A DNA stretch of 64,000 nucleotides from Clavaria fumosa (lineage: Eukaryota > Basidiomycota > Agaricomycetes > Agaricales > Clavariaceae). This document shows, one piece after another, positions 37,978 to 49,363 of this stretch. The translations under genes and the position numbers were made by a program. The stretch lies in assembly GCA_951802425.1 (NCBI GenBank), contig OX637802.1, positions 558,001 through 622,000 on the forward strand, read 5' to 3'. Each line of letters starts with the position of its first letter. The stretch's first letter is position 1. The notes under the pieces were generated by a model. That model saw only the letters and a list, made by a program, of their open reading frames with translations. It was not told the DNA's origin and ran no database searches.

Positions 37978-38893
37978 ATGAAAAAAAACGCACCGCGAAC
38001 CAAAGCAACTGGCACGTCTTCTCCTCCAAACCGCGACCAAGTGGCAGCAATGAGCCCAAAACGTCGTACATCGTGTCAAGTATGCGAACGCGAGAACTTC
38101 AAGTATACGTGCTCTAGCTGTTTGCTAGTATAGTATGGTCGTTTTTTCTTTGCCTTCATCGAACTGACCTTTTCGTCTCCAATAGCTGCTCTCTTCCATG
38201 TTACAAAAGACACAAAGGTTCCTCCTGATTTCGGCCGCGGCTGCTGGTCGAGCATTGATGCCTATTGAAAGCTAGAGTCATCTTGCAATACTAAACCTGT
38301 CGCCTCGAACCCTCACGAACATGAGGGTGAAGGTTAGTTTTTGCCCTTTTTCCAGACCCAATACCACGTGACATCATGCGTTGATAGAAACCCCGTCTAC
38401 TTTCCAGGATGCCCGGCTTTCAACAGAAATCCCTCCGCTTCGGCCATTGACAACCCTGAGATGGCCATACGTACCAGAGGAATCCGAGTTCCCGGACCCG
38501 CTCAAACGCGATGACCCCCGACCACTCAACATTCCCCAATACGAAGCGATAGGTTTGTCCCCTGTCAAGCACTCGACGTGACGGTACTCATTTCATCGTT
38601 CGTATTTTTGTGCAGCAACATCGCCCGCTGTCCGCCAAGTCCTCGCCCTCCATCCGGATCTCCCTGCGCTTCTGACAGCCATAGACATACACCGTGGACA
38701 CGCACGCGAAGAGGCCCTCGAGCGTGCGCTGGGACTCGCTCCGGAAGGCATTGCAGAGCAGGCTCGACACACTGGCCCTGTCAGGCTGGCGGACGATGTC
38801 GTCGCGATGCGGGAACTGGCCGCGGCGATCGAAGCGGCTGTGCGGGGCGGAAAGCAAGACGCGCTTGGCTTGGACTGGGGTGACCAACTCTAG
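37978..38893 (+). CDS. ZNHIT3: HIT-type zinc-finger protein (ZNHIT3/Hit1 family)
   Basis: Small nuclear protein linked to box C/D snoRNP assembly (family knowledge). The zf-HIT domain reads C-X2-C (CQVCERE), YTCSSC, then across an intron (38134-38185) YCSLPCYKRHK and, after a second intron with a GTTCCT donor, ESSC. A linker with RWPYVPEESEFPDP precedes the C-terminal helical region (AIATSPAVRQVLALHPDLPA...AIDIHRG...EEALERALG), the ZNHIT3/Hit1-specific tail. It stops at 38891-38893. Two in-frame ATGs are possible (37978 or 38050); the second starts just before the finger and is closer to the usual family length. Divergent from CTR9. Confidence 0.75.
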
Positions 38894-39167
38894 AACCTAT
38901 GTTTGCTGCCGCCTTCGCTAGCACGTTGTACCACGAACATCTGAGTTGGCGATACGAGAGCTGCTAGAAGGTAAAAGATGACGGATAAAGATGTATTTGA
39001 AATCAGTGGATTGAAATAAGGTGTATTTGATTGACCCCTGTATAGTATTACTGACACTGCTTTAAGTACAACATACGAACGTAATACATATATACATTGA
39101 GTTCATCAAGGTTTCGCGGAGGGCAATAGAGAGAATGTAAGAGAATGCGGCGATCATTGTGGTCATG

Positions 39168-40289
39168 CTATTTCCTGTTCTGGTCCTGTTCCATGTCCAG
39201 CTGGGCGGTAGAGTCTCCATTGGCCTCAGGGTGTTCCTGAATATTTAGCGCAGGTGTTGGTGTGTTTTCGTTTTCGTTTTCGTTGGGTTTGGCCGCCACT
39301 TGCAGGTTCTCCATCTCCCCTCCATCTCCAACTGCGTCTAGAGCGTCGCGCTCGACGACAGTGGTCATGGTCTCAGCAACGACACCGTTCATCTTGCCAT
39401 TGACGCCCGGTGCAACAACACTCACAGACGCGGCCGTCGCGGCGCTCTCGCTCGAGTCCCTCCTCCGCAACTGCCCACTTGAGCGTGTGGTCCGGCGCTC
39501 TGGTTGCTTTTCCTTTTCGCCTGACCTCTCGTCGTGTTCAGTTGCTTCCATGCTAGGCGACGCGCTTCCCGCTCTGCTGGCCTGCCCCGTCCTCCGTGGG
39601 TTCCTGGGCCGCTTGGCAGGATACGATGCATCCTCGTCGGCTTCTCTTCTTTTTCTCTTTCCTCCCCCGGACGCGCGCTTCCTCTTCGAGGGGGTCGTCT
39701 TCTCCTTTTCTTTTTCCTTGTTCTCATCGTTCTTGTCCTTATCTTTGTCGCTCGTGCCACCTATACTCACAGGTAGGAGCACGGGTACTGCGGTGGAGTG
39801 TGGCGTTACTGTATCGTCACCAGCAATCGCGTCAAGCAGCTTAGTCGTAGGACGGCGCGCACGAACAGACGCGCGACGGCTGCCCTGCGCCTCGTCTGCA
39901 TGCGGCGCGAGGGGCGCCGCGAGGCCAAGCGCGGTAGGGTCGAGATCTGGTAGGGATAGCGCGAGCTTGCCCAGGGGATGGTAAAGCGAAAGAGGCGGAC
40001 CCATCAGATGGTACTTCTTTTTTGGTGCTTTGTCCGGCCCAGCCGGCGTGGTGGAGAGCGGCTTGGCGGACGTAAACTTGGGTCTACTGGAAGAAATGTC
40101 GGCAGAGCTAGAGGGGCGGGCGGGTGCTGGACCCTCGAGTCGCAGGGAAATAGAAACGTGGGTAGTTGAGGGCGATTGATAAGTGTGTTGGGGTTTGCGG
40201 CGAATGCTGGAAATGTGGTTGGGGATCGCCGAGGCGGATGCCCGCCCTGCGACCGCTGGTGTGGATGTGATGGGTCGCGCTTCTGACAT
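39168..40289 (-). CDS. Intronless hypothetical protein, low-complexity, probably nuclear
   Basis: Not recognised. 373 codons in one exon from ATG at 40289, unusual here because all other long genes are intron-rich. An N-terminal Ser/Pro-rich region contains KKYHLMGPPLSLYHPLGKLA, which looks like a real conserved core. The middle is K/E/R-rich (DKDKDKNDENKEKEKEK, SKRKRASGGGKRKRREADED), with several monopartite nuclear localisation-like clusters (KRKR, KRPRNPRR). The tail is acidic/polar. No catalytic domain is seen. The composition suggests a chromatin or RNA-associated scaffold, which is inference only. Confidence 0.6.
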   Translation of the reverse strand: MSEARPITSTPAVAGRASASAIPNHISSIRRKPQHTYQSPSTTHVSISLRLEGPAPARPSSSADISSSRPKFTSAKPLSTTPAGPDKAPKKKYHLMGPPLSLYHPLGKLALSLPDLDPTALGLAAPLAPHADEAQGSRRASVRARRPTTKLLDAIAGDDTVTPHSTAVPVLLPVSIGGTSDKDKDKNDENKEKEKEKTTPSKRKRASGGGKRKRREADEDASYPAKRPRNPRRTGQASRAGSASPSMEATEHDERSGEKEKQPERRTTRSSGQLRRRDSSESAATAASVSVVAPGVNGKMNGVVAETMTTVVERDALDAVGDGGEMENLQVAAKPNENENENTPTPALNIQEHPEANGDSTAQLDMEQDQNRK

Positions 40290-40852
40290 GGATCACTTGC
40301 GAGGAAATCTATGTCTCGGATAATGGTACACGGAACTTGGGGGGAGGAAACCGAGAAAAGAGATGTGTGTCGACGCGGAATGAAAATATGGAGAGAGCTA
40401 GGAATGCCAAGACGGTGCCAGATGGTTCAGCACCAGAAAGCAGCGTTTTTGTGGGACAAAAAGGGGGCAAATGGTGTGGACGGCTTAGCTGGATGCTAGA
40501 CGGATCGGTGACCGACGAGCTTGTCAGTCGGGAGTTACACCGTCGACCCTTGAGCGCGCCACATTCCCATGCGGAGGGGATTGGCGGTTGGTCGAGGGTC
40601 GACAGTTGCCATATTCGTACGAAGTAAAATATGGACACATACAGCCAAATTAGTGTCAATAACGCGTATTACATAATATACTATTCGCGCGCGACTGTGG
40701 AAGGTATGTTACATTTGGGATCACTTGGAGGGCGCGAATACAGATGGCGTCCATGCTATACATGGCAGCGTAAGAACGAACCACGATAACCACCACGGCA
40801 TACAGTACAGCTGAGCAGAAAGTTTAATCCATTCGGCCCTCTCCTCGGCCAT

Positions 40853-43418
40853 TCACATGAATACTCGCAAATCACCATTCTGAAATTGCCTTTCCCCCCG
40901 CCCGGCACCCCTGCCTCGTCTGGATCTCGGTAACCCCCTGCCATTCGCTGCAAAGGTGCCGCTATTTGGCATGGCGTTCGTCGCACTGCGTGAACGACCG
41001 TTGGACCGCCCGTTCTGATGCGGCCCAGGCTCGGAGGGAGTGCGCTTGCGGCCGACTGGCCGCCTTACATTCATCACCTGCTCCTCGGGCCCACATGCGC
41101 TTTCAGAGTCAGGTTGCAGCATCGGAGACAATGACCCTCCAGAATTCGACGGCGTCAGCGGCGTGGAAAACTGTCGTCGTGTCGGCGATCGTGTGAGCTC
41201 GCCCGTCCGAGGTGAGGCGTCGTTGGCACCCTCTGCAGGCCACGAGGTAGTGACGGAGGATGGCTTAGCTTTCCTGTGGCCACCACGCATAATGCCTTTG
41301 CCTCGTGACGGTGTACTGATTTCTCTGTCCTTTTCTGTCGCAGTAAACGTGTCCGCCACCTTTCCGATGGATGTTGGACCCGGCCTCTCCAATATTTCAG
41401 GAGAGAAGCCGGACTTCAATATTTCCTCGCCCTGTTGTTTTCTGACTAACGCCTGCCATACTTGCTCACTAAGAACAGGCGATATATACTCGATCGAGAC
41501 ATTGAGAGTGTTCTTCAGAGTCTGTGTTGGGCGGGTGATATGCCAGGATCCGCGACCAGAATTGCCATACCAGTCTGTTTTAATGGTAAGCATACAAAGG
41601 GTAAATGAGAGGAGCATATACTTACGCAAAGTCTCCAATTTCGGGCACTTACGCACGAACCGCTTGATGTCCCTAAGCAACGGTAATGAAGGATCCCCAG
41701 TAGCATCGGTGGTAGAACAAGCGTGCGTATGTATTTGATCGATGTCAAGTAAATGTGGAAGAACAGACTTCGATTTCACGGCTGGAGACTCGGCAGGAGT
41801 GGGCAAAGAAGGCTGCTGTGTGGGAATATGAGGCGTGGGAGGTTTTCCAGGGGCATGGACTGGATTGACAGAGACGGACAGCGTCCGCAGGTTTGTCATG
41901 CCTGCAAAGGTTGATGGCAGATTCAGCAACTTTACGAATGGCGCGTCTAAACATAACTTGATCGTCTGCCCAGTACAGAAAGGTCAAATGGAGGAGTTAA
42001 GATAAGCGGTGCGAAGCGGGAAACGCACGATGAGGTTGGGGCAGCTCTCCAGCAACCTCCTGAAGTCCGCGATGCTCCATGCCCACCAATCACACTCAAA
42101 CACGGTCAAAAATTTGGCATCCCGTATCCTCTCCACAAATTCTTCCGGAACGGGCTTCAAGGCCACAACATCGTCGATGACGGTATCATAGACAGGCACC
42201 CCGTTGGCGAGCCGTGGCGGTGGCTCCCTTCTGACGACGAAAAGCGCGTCTAGTGACTGCATCGGCAAGGCGTGGAGGGAGAGCAGGTGATCTGTGGTCC
42301 AAGAGTGATGCGGACCAAGCTCGTTGATCACGGTCGTGACACGTTTGAGACCAGACGGATAATGACTCGGCTTCTTCCACAGCGAACGGCTGAGGCGCCC
42401 TGATGTCGGGATTTTCAGCTGTTGTAAACGTAACATACGAATCAGCTCGAGCTACCTTGAACGCCGTCCAGTACAAGATCTTCGAGCGCGTCACATCCTT
42501 CCAAAATGGCAGAGACCCCTCTATCCGTCAGCTTCGTACCAGGGGTACCGACATTGAGCTTGCGTAATCGCCGGCCCGCTTCAGCGATGGCCTCACATAA
42601 GGGATCGTCCAGCCAAACAAAATCAATCGTAAGCTCTTCCAACAAGGAACCTTCGCCCATGTTCGATAGAAAACCCAAGAAGGCCTGTGCGCCAGACTGA
42701 GACAGCCGCGTCAGGCTCAGTGACACGATAGAAAGAGAAGATAACATCAAAAGGGATGGGGCATCCCACTTGCTCTGCAAACTGCGAGTGGCTTTGTCGT
42801 GTAGCGACTGAATTGGTGTGACGGGCGTGTATAAGAAGCGGCTCAGATGATTGTGAACGCTGAGCGCCTGGGAAATCAAAAGGTTATAAACGCCATTTGA
42901 CGTAGCACGTGTGTACGCCCATACCTCGCAAAGCCCCTCTGGTGGGAGGATGTGGCTTGTCCACGCCATGAGCTCGAGATTCGCGCAGATCTCCAAGAGC
43001 GAGGACAATTGCGCAGCTTCGAGCGGGTGTATAACCCGCTTGTCGATTCTGCTGTAGTACGGTGACTGCCATGCATCCAGCCAATCCGAGTCTTTGACAT
43101 GAATGGCTTTGACCGCGTGCGCATAGAGTGCGGGATTTGAGAAGAGCGCGGTAAGCTTCGACTCGCGCGAAGTAAAGCGCTCCGAGTCGTCCTCGACATC
43201 CAGACTGTGGAAGAGCACGCGCACTGCAGAAGATTGGATGCAACGCCCCAGAGAGGCTAGAAAGATGAGGCGGAGCGAGGGAGATGAGGCGAACACAGTG
43301 AGAGTAATATCTTTCGAACGTGGCGTAAACCAAAGGAGTCGCTTGAGTTGCTAGAAAACTAACCGTCAAGTACCCCGAGCGGAAGCGTCTCTATTGCATT
43401 ACGCATTTGTGCGCACAT
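40853..43418 (-). CDS. Leucine-rich-repeat protein, F-box-like N-terminus, with disordered C-terminal tail
   Basis: ATG at 43418 begins MCAQMRNAIETLPLGVLD, then an intron, then ITLTVFASSPSLRLIFLASLGRC, the form of a short F-box-like helix pair. LRR-type segments follow (SLLMLSSLSIVSLSLTRLSQ, SLLEELTIDFVWLDDPLCEA, RRLRKLNVGTPGTKLTDRGV, DALEDLVLDG; then FLTVFECDWWAWSIADFRRL and MTNLRTLSVSV). The last ~200 residues are Ser/Pro/Arg/Gly-rich and end with an RG-rich patch (LPRSRRGRGAGRGERQ). Four or five exons, no break. An SCF substrate adaptor role is possible by analogy, but the F-box is weak. Stop at 40853. Confidence 0.7.
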
Positions 43419-43660
43419 TCGCAGCAAAGAGAGGCTCGACAGCGAGGGACTTAGCGGTGGCTTTAAGAATTATGTGCTAGAGGGCACTCCTGATGCTCGG
43501 TCCGTAAAATCGAATGGTAAGGACGAGCAACGACAGGCCAAGTGCCGATGCTAGATGGAAGGATACGAGAACTGGATGCAGGGCGTCTCGCATCACGTGT
43601 ATGCCCGTGTATGCCTATGTCACATGTCACCCGACATGTCACCCAAGTACGAATCCTTGC

Positions 43661-45420
43661 TCATTCAGTCGAATTTACAGGACACGCCCCCCCTTTGACC
43701 CGCAGAAACTCGACATAATCCGCAAGAAAGTGGACCTGTTCGTACGTCTCGATGGCCTTCACACTCCTTCGGTGCCTGACAACCGAAATTATTCGCTCCA
43801 CCATGTGCAACGTGTCCCTGCGCACAGGGTACGAGCCTGAATTCCGCGCAGGCATACCCGATGCACCAGTACCCCGCACCTCAGTCTCGATCCATCCACA
43901 TAAGCCCAGTTTGAGTGCCCAGCACGCGGCAACAACGCCGGCTCGCCCAATCCCCCCTCTGCAATGCACAAGAACATCCGCACCCTTCAGAGTGTACCGC
44001 TCAATGACTTGATGTAATTGTTCGTCAAGAGTAGCAGGAGAGAGTGGCGCGAGGCCTTCGGGTGTGGGAATTCTGTATACATGTGAGATTACGTGTTGCA
44101 TGCGTTCGAGAAGTCACACGAACCGCAAAATATCTAATCCAGTCTCCATCGCGACACCTTTATAATCTTCCCACGGTACGCCCAGAGCGGCCAATTCTCC
44201 GTCATCCAGACAGCTGAGATATTCGAGTCAAAGAAAAGAAAGCATCGCATACGCCATGTGAATGGACAAACCAAATGATACATCGCACTCCGTATTCCCA
44301 CATTCTATGTAGGTCAGTTGCAAGATCTCGACAGACGGTGTTGCGACCTTTCGCTGGTCCAGTGAGACGCACTGATCCTACATCAGGAAGCATGCCACTA
44401 AAAATGTAATGTTGCAGACGCACCTTTCTTTCCGGGACACGAAGATAAGAATAAGTTGCCAATACAAGCCGCGGCGCTCTGCAACATAGATGAAGCCGGC
44501 AATGGTGGAGCGGCGGATATCTCTGTTGTAGACGAAGTAGAGAAGACAAGCGGCGGTGTCTGCTGGTGTGATGATGGGATGGCGAGAAACTCTTCTACTT
44601 CTGGTAATGCGATCGTATAAAGGTGAGGAGGTGGAGAAGGACGTAGCCTCGTTCCAGATCTACAATCCACTCAGATAAAAGAAAGCGCGGGGAAGAAAAA
44701 CTGCAGGCATACTGTGATTGGATAACGGGATTGCCCTCATCCTTGCCCAAATCGGGACGACACTTGCGTGCAGCGGGCAAATTCGTGAACCCGCTATTAA
44801 TTGCTACTTTAATAGCCTCACTGATTGGGTGCAGTTCGGAACAAGAAGGAGAAGGAGTAATATCCAAATTGATTTGTGGGGGGATAGCGGGAATCGTGGT
44901 AGCCAGGGAACCCGAGTCCAGAGCAATACGGTCGAGCGTATGAGAGGGTGGTATGTCAAATAGTGTTGGATATGAATTCTGGATCGGTGGATTGAAGAAT
45001 GTTGCTAGAGTATAGAGATGATCAGGTGGAACGAGCGCTGAAATACTGTCATAGCCATAAACAACGCATTTGATAAAACCGAAGATACGCAATGACAGAC
45101 TTAATTGGATGCGTCCTGGATGTCTTTACGATCTTCTGGCTCGTATTTCTCGGCATTGACACTAACGCGTCGGTCGAAGCTGATCGGTCACGGCTCTCTA
45201 AGGGAGAAGCAATCGCAGCAGAAATTTTATCTCGCAAATCGATGTTAGGGGATGAAAGTTCTGAACCACCAGGTCCAAGTAGCAGCTTGTCTGCCTGGCG
45301 AGGGCCGCAAAGATACCATGCTTGAAATGAACTGTGTGACTGTAGGACGAGAAGTTTCTGGAAATAAACTGGAGTCTGGATGGAGACTGGTACATAAATA
45401 ACTGGGCTGCCTGTCACCAA
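43661..45420 (-). CDS. Dual-specificity/tyrosine protein phosphatase
   Basis: Cys-dependent phosphatase with the P-loop VHCRGGIGRAGVVAACW, i.e. HCX5R (near 43955), preceded by the block SCPGKKVRL, GPAKGRNTVCRDLATDLHRM and CLDDGELAALGVPWEDY (44430-44160), where the upstream general-acid loop is expected, and by TPEGLAPLSP. After the P-loop come RRDTLHMVERIISVVRHRRS and KAIETYEQVHFLADYVEFLR, typical of this fungal family. The N-terminal exons (45420-44700) encode a Ser/Pro-rich region. An intron with GTATCT donor joins THPIKSVIA to ISALVPPDHLYTL. At least five exons, no break. Start taken at 45420 but could be downstream. Divergent from the antiporter gene. Confidence 0.78.
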
Positions 45421-46179
45421 TATGTAAGAGGTGGGAAAAGGTTGAGCAGAGAGAGAATACCTTTAGGCCCGAATTTTAATTGGTTGTACTTGCTCCTATG
45501 ATGCTGTGAGGCGAGGTTTGCAAGCTGTTGTTGCTGTTGCTACAGTTTATGAGCGTGACATTCCACAGGAATTTCGTAGTAAAACAAAGATGATTCTGAC
45601 ATGTGCTGCATGTTTCTCTTCGGGGGCAGAAGAGGAGCGTGGCGGCGCGGGCTCCGGACGATGAAGGGCAGGTAGCCTGCTGGTGAATTTATGAAACGAG
45701 AATGAATCGACGAGAGTGGACATCGTTGCCCTCGCGCGATGGTGCTGCCCTGCTGAAACTTAAGCTTAGACGCTGGAGGGCTGCAATTGACGGCATTCAG
45801 TGAGTCGAAAAGAGAGCGAGGAGACCAAGTTCAACCTGGTCGAACTCGACGTTACGCGTTGAAGTTGTGACCATCGGCAACACCAGACCTGTGCCGTGTG
45901 ATGCTTGTGCTCGTCATTCTGCATCCGCGACTACCCAATGGACTTCTCGACAAGCTGACAGTGCCTCACAACATCCCCGCGATTTACACGTTTGTTCTGA
46001 ATGAAGGGCTTTCTTGGAGTTATAAACTCGGCCAGTCTAAGATCAAAGTTGTTATCGTCGATACAAAGGGGATTGCGATATACGTGTGTTAGCGAAGACA
46101 TTCGACGAGTTCGTCTCTTCTGCCACCTTGACCATCTGGACTTTGAGGAAACTACTATGACTCTCAAGATAAGTCTGTT
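45421..46179. promoter_or_regulatory. Shared upstream region of phosphatase and antiporter
   Basis: About 760 bp between divergent starts. No strong TATA box stands out and no coding segment is supported, although the first short exon of the antiporter may lie within or just after it. Confidence 0.35.
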
Positions 46180-48323
46180 GAATGTCAGGCGCTCCACATC
46201 TCTCTACACATTTGTCTCACACCCTACTATCGTAAGGTGACTCCTCCTGGTTTGGCGTATCTTTGCTTGGGGGGATTCGCCGTCGCAGTGAGTTAACGCA
46301 TAGTCTCAATCGTACACTCGTGGTTGGCAACTATTGAAAATTATAGCCACCACTGCAGCAATCCTGCTACATTAGCGTCTGTATAATCCACTGATATCAT
46401 TCTAGTTTTCAATGTTCTCTCTTCTCGTTAAAAACAAAGTGAGTATAGTGGCATGCGTCGATTGCGATTAACGTTGACCTTCTTCTAGTTTTTCATAAAC
46501 GAGGTTGTCCTCGGTACGGCCTTTGGGGTTCTCATGGGTCCCTACCTTGCGGCTGCCTTTGATCCGCGATCTTGGGGAGTCTACGCAGCTCAAATCACGC
46601 TCGAAGTGATGCGAGTCGTTCTTGCCATGGGTTTATTCGCCATCGGAGTCGAATTACCCCAGTCATACTTAGCACAGCATGTCCAAGGTTTATCAATCAT
46701 GGTAATTCCTACAATGGCCATCGGCTGGTTTGTTGTGGCTGGTCAGTATGCGTCTGCATTTGCATGCTTGGTTGCCTGATTGGGTTGCAGGTTTCATCCG
46801 GCTCTTGTTTCCAGTGCTGAATTTCGTCTCTGCTTTGGTTATTGCTGCGTGCCTCACCCCGACTGATCCCGTCATTTGTGCTACCATCGTAGGTTCGTGT
46901 CTTGTCTCCCTTGATTTATCTTCCAACCAATTTGACTGTTTCTCTCAGGCGGCCGGTTTGCTACACTGCATGTTCCTTTGAACCTCCGTCGCATTCTATC
47001 TGCTGAATCGGCCGCTAATGACGGGTTGGCCTACCCATTCCTAAGTATGGCAATATACATGACTCTTGAATCTTCAACTCGCTCTGCAATCGGGAAAGGA
47101 TTTCTCATAGGATGGTTGTGTGCGTCTCTTCTCATAATTCGATGTTTATACAAGGGCGTTGACGCGCAACTGTAGACCAAGTTGTCCTAGGTACCCTTCT
47201 TGGTGCAGTATTGGGTTTGTGACACAACACGTTCTGATACATATTCGCCCTGAGATTCCTCCCAGGATTGGGTTTTTCCTATCTCATGAAATTCTGTCAT
47301 CGGAAAGGATTCATAGATCGTGAATCTTACGTCGCGCAATATCTTGCTCTCGCATTTCTAACCATCGGTCTCGCCGGTACTCTTGGAACCGACGACTTAC
47401 TTGCAGCCTTTGCAGCAGGTTAATAGCACTCGCATGTCTACCCTTTGGAGATGTTTCCTGAACGCTACTCGACCCAACAGGTTCCGCAGTCAGCTGGGAC
47501 GGTGATTTCAATGTCAGCCTTTCCCGCCCCTTATCCAACACATCTGTCCTGAGACGCATCTAGGACCAAACTGAGGGCGAAGCATTTTCAGCAGTCCTCG
47601 ATCTCGTACTCAACTGTGCCTGCTTCGTATACATAGGCGCTTGGCTGCCGTTCACGTCGTTCCACTCACCAGCTCTCGGCATCACACCGTGGAAGTTGGT
47701 CCTGCTCTTGGTCGCTATTCTCTTGTTTCGGAGGATCCCTCCCCTGTTGCTTCTTTACCGGTGGATCCCAGAGATCAGAACATGGAAAGAGGCTCTGTTC
47801 TCAGGACATTTTGGTACGCGCGTTTCGATCGGTCTTGAATGCGGCTCAATCGTCTAGGTCCTATGGGCGTGGGCGCGGTGTTCATCTCGACCCTGGCGCA
47901 GACTCATCTCCCCGTGCCTCAGCACCCACCCCAAAGCCAACCAGAAATTCTCGCCGCGTGCCTTGAGCCGATAGTGGCATTCATTGTACTTGGATCCATC
48001 CTCACACGTGCGCATCTTCTTTGCTATTGCTTTTTTTCTACTCTTTTATCACTGAGCGCGGCGCTGTGTCCGAACTTGCAGACGGCCTGTCGATCCCGTT
48101 CTTTTCTTTAGGTCGCCGCATCCAAACGAGGACGCTTTCGGTCACAGGCGTACCAGAATGGTTACCGTCGAAGAGGCGAGTAGAGCAGCGGAGCGCTGAG
48201 ATCCCCGCGCCGAGTCTCGGCGCTGACTCCCAAGCCGGTTCCCAGCCCGTGCCGACTGTAGCTTGGCAGACAGGAGCCGAGCAGTTGTCGGCTGCCGAAG
48301 AAATGGTATCCATCGTACAGTAA
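46180..48323 (+). CDS. sod2/Nha-type Na+(K+)/H+ antiporter
   Basis: Plasma-membrane cation/proton exchanger for salt and pH tolerance (family knowledge). Segments in order: TPPGLAYLCLGGFAVA (near 46260), FSMFSLLVKNK, INEVVLGTAFGVLMGPYLAA (46505), LEVMRVVLAMGLFAIGVELP (46590-46660), FVSALVIAACLTPTDPVI (46825), the ion-site block ESAANDGLAYPFLSMAIY (47005), GTLLGAVLGFGFSYL, GTDDLLAAFAAG (47395), LDLVLNCACFVYIGAW, the G-V-G-A-V-F block (47870) and AFIVLGSILT. It ends in a short polar tail with the stop at 48321. About nine exons. The exact first exon is unclear; an ATG near 46179 followed by splicing to VTPPGLAY is the best guess. The cytosolic tail is short, as in sod2, not long as in yeast Nha1. 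Confidence 0.8.
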
Positions 48324-49363
48324 CATCTGCTTCAGGCGTTCTGCTTTTCTTCTGCGCTGTTGAGGATACATTCCAGTTGGCATTCAATGAATTAGATGGG
48401 CGAGACAGCTATCTCGATAGATGAATTCATCTGCCCGTGCTGCCTGGCAACGCGCGGCCGTTTTCGTATGTCTTTGTATTCCGCTCATGTCTGTCATGAA
48501 GTATGAGATATTGATTTGCAGTCCGAGTAGACGTATTGCTTCATCTTGGAATCCCGGGCATGAGACGAAACGTGTCCTGGCATCAGAAGCGACAAGCCTG
48601 TCAGGCTGGCCGTGAATGGGTGACTTGATGACTGAAAATTCTGGGCTTAAACTCTGGTCATATCAGTCATCAGGCCTCAGGACTAAGTCACGACTTGAAT
48701 CACCATATATTGCTATGGGCTCGGGAGTGAGCGTAGTCTTAAAAAACCCGAACTTGAGGTGTCTGACAACAAGGAGATGTGCTGCATGATGGCGGCCGTA
48801 GTGAGATCACCACCTCTTCCTTTCTCCATGCATGCATTAGAGGAGGATGGGGATGTGCAGCAATTACAGTGGGGGCCGAGTTACATACAGTCGATGCGCC
48901 GCCATCTCCTGCTGTGCTTCAAGTTTGGCATGTTCCATGCGCAGCGAAAGATATGCAAGCGTGTCACCTGTGCTTATGAATAAGACGACATCAGTAAAGT
49001 TAAATATTGGCCTTCTCGAAAGCTTTTACAAGTGCACTAAGGACGAAAAGCAATAGCGTGAATAAGCATCACTGGGGTCCTCATCATAAGCAAGTTCCAG
49101 GTACATCAAGTTGCAACATGCATGGTTCAGAAGGCCCGGCCTACTTCACCTCTTCTTCAAGGAAGTACGCATGCGACGCAGAACTGCTCTTGCCTGCCAT
49201 GGCCAAGTTCCATGGTTAAGAATCCGCAGTATGATTGGGTTCTGTGCGGTGACTGCGGTAAGCTCACACCAGAATGCCTTCAATCTTTCGTAGCCGTAGC
49301 AAGCTGCACCATGTGCGAGAAAATTCAAGTTGTAAATAAACAGGTTGCAATACATACATGATT
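48324..49363. other. Convergent intergenic region, no supported gene
   Basis: Only short open frames without features. Includes 3' flanks of the antiporter and the peroxin-like gene. Confidence 0.4.
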
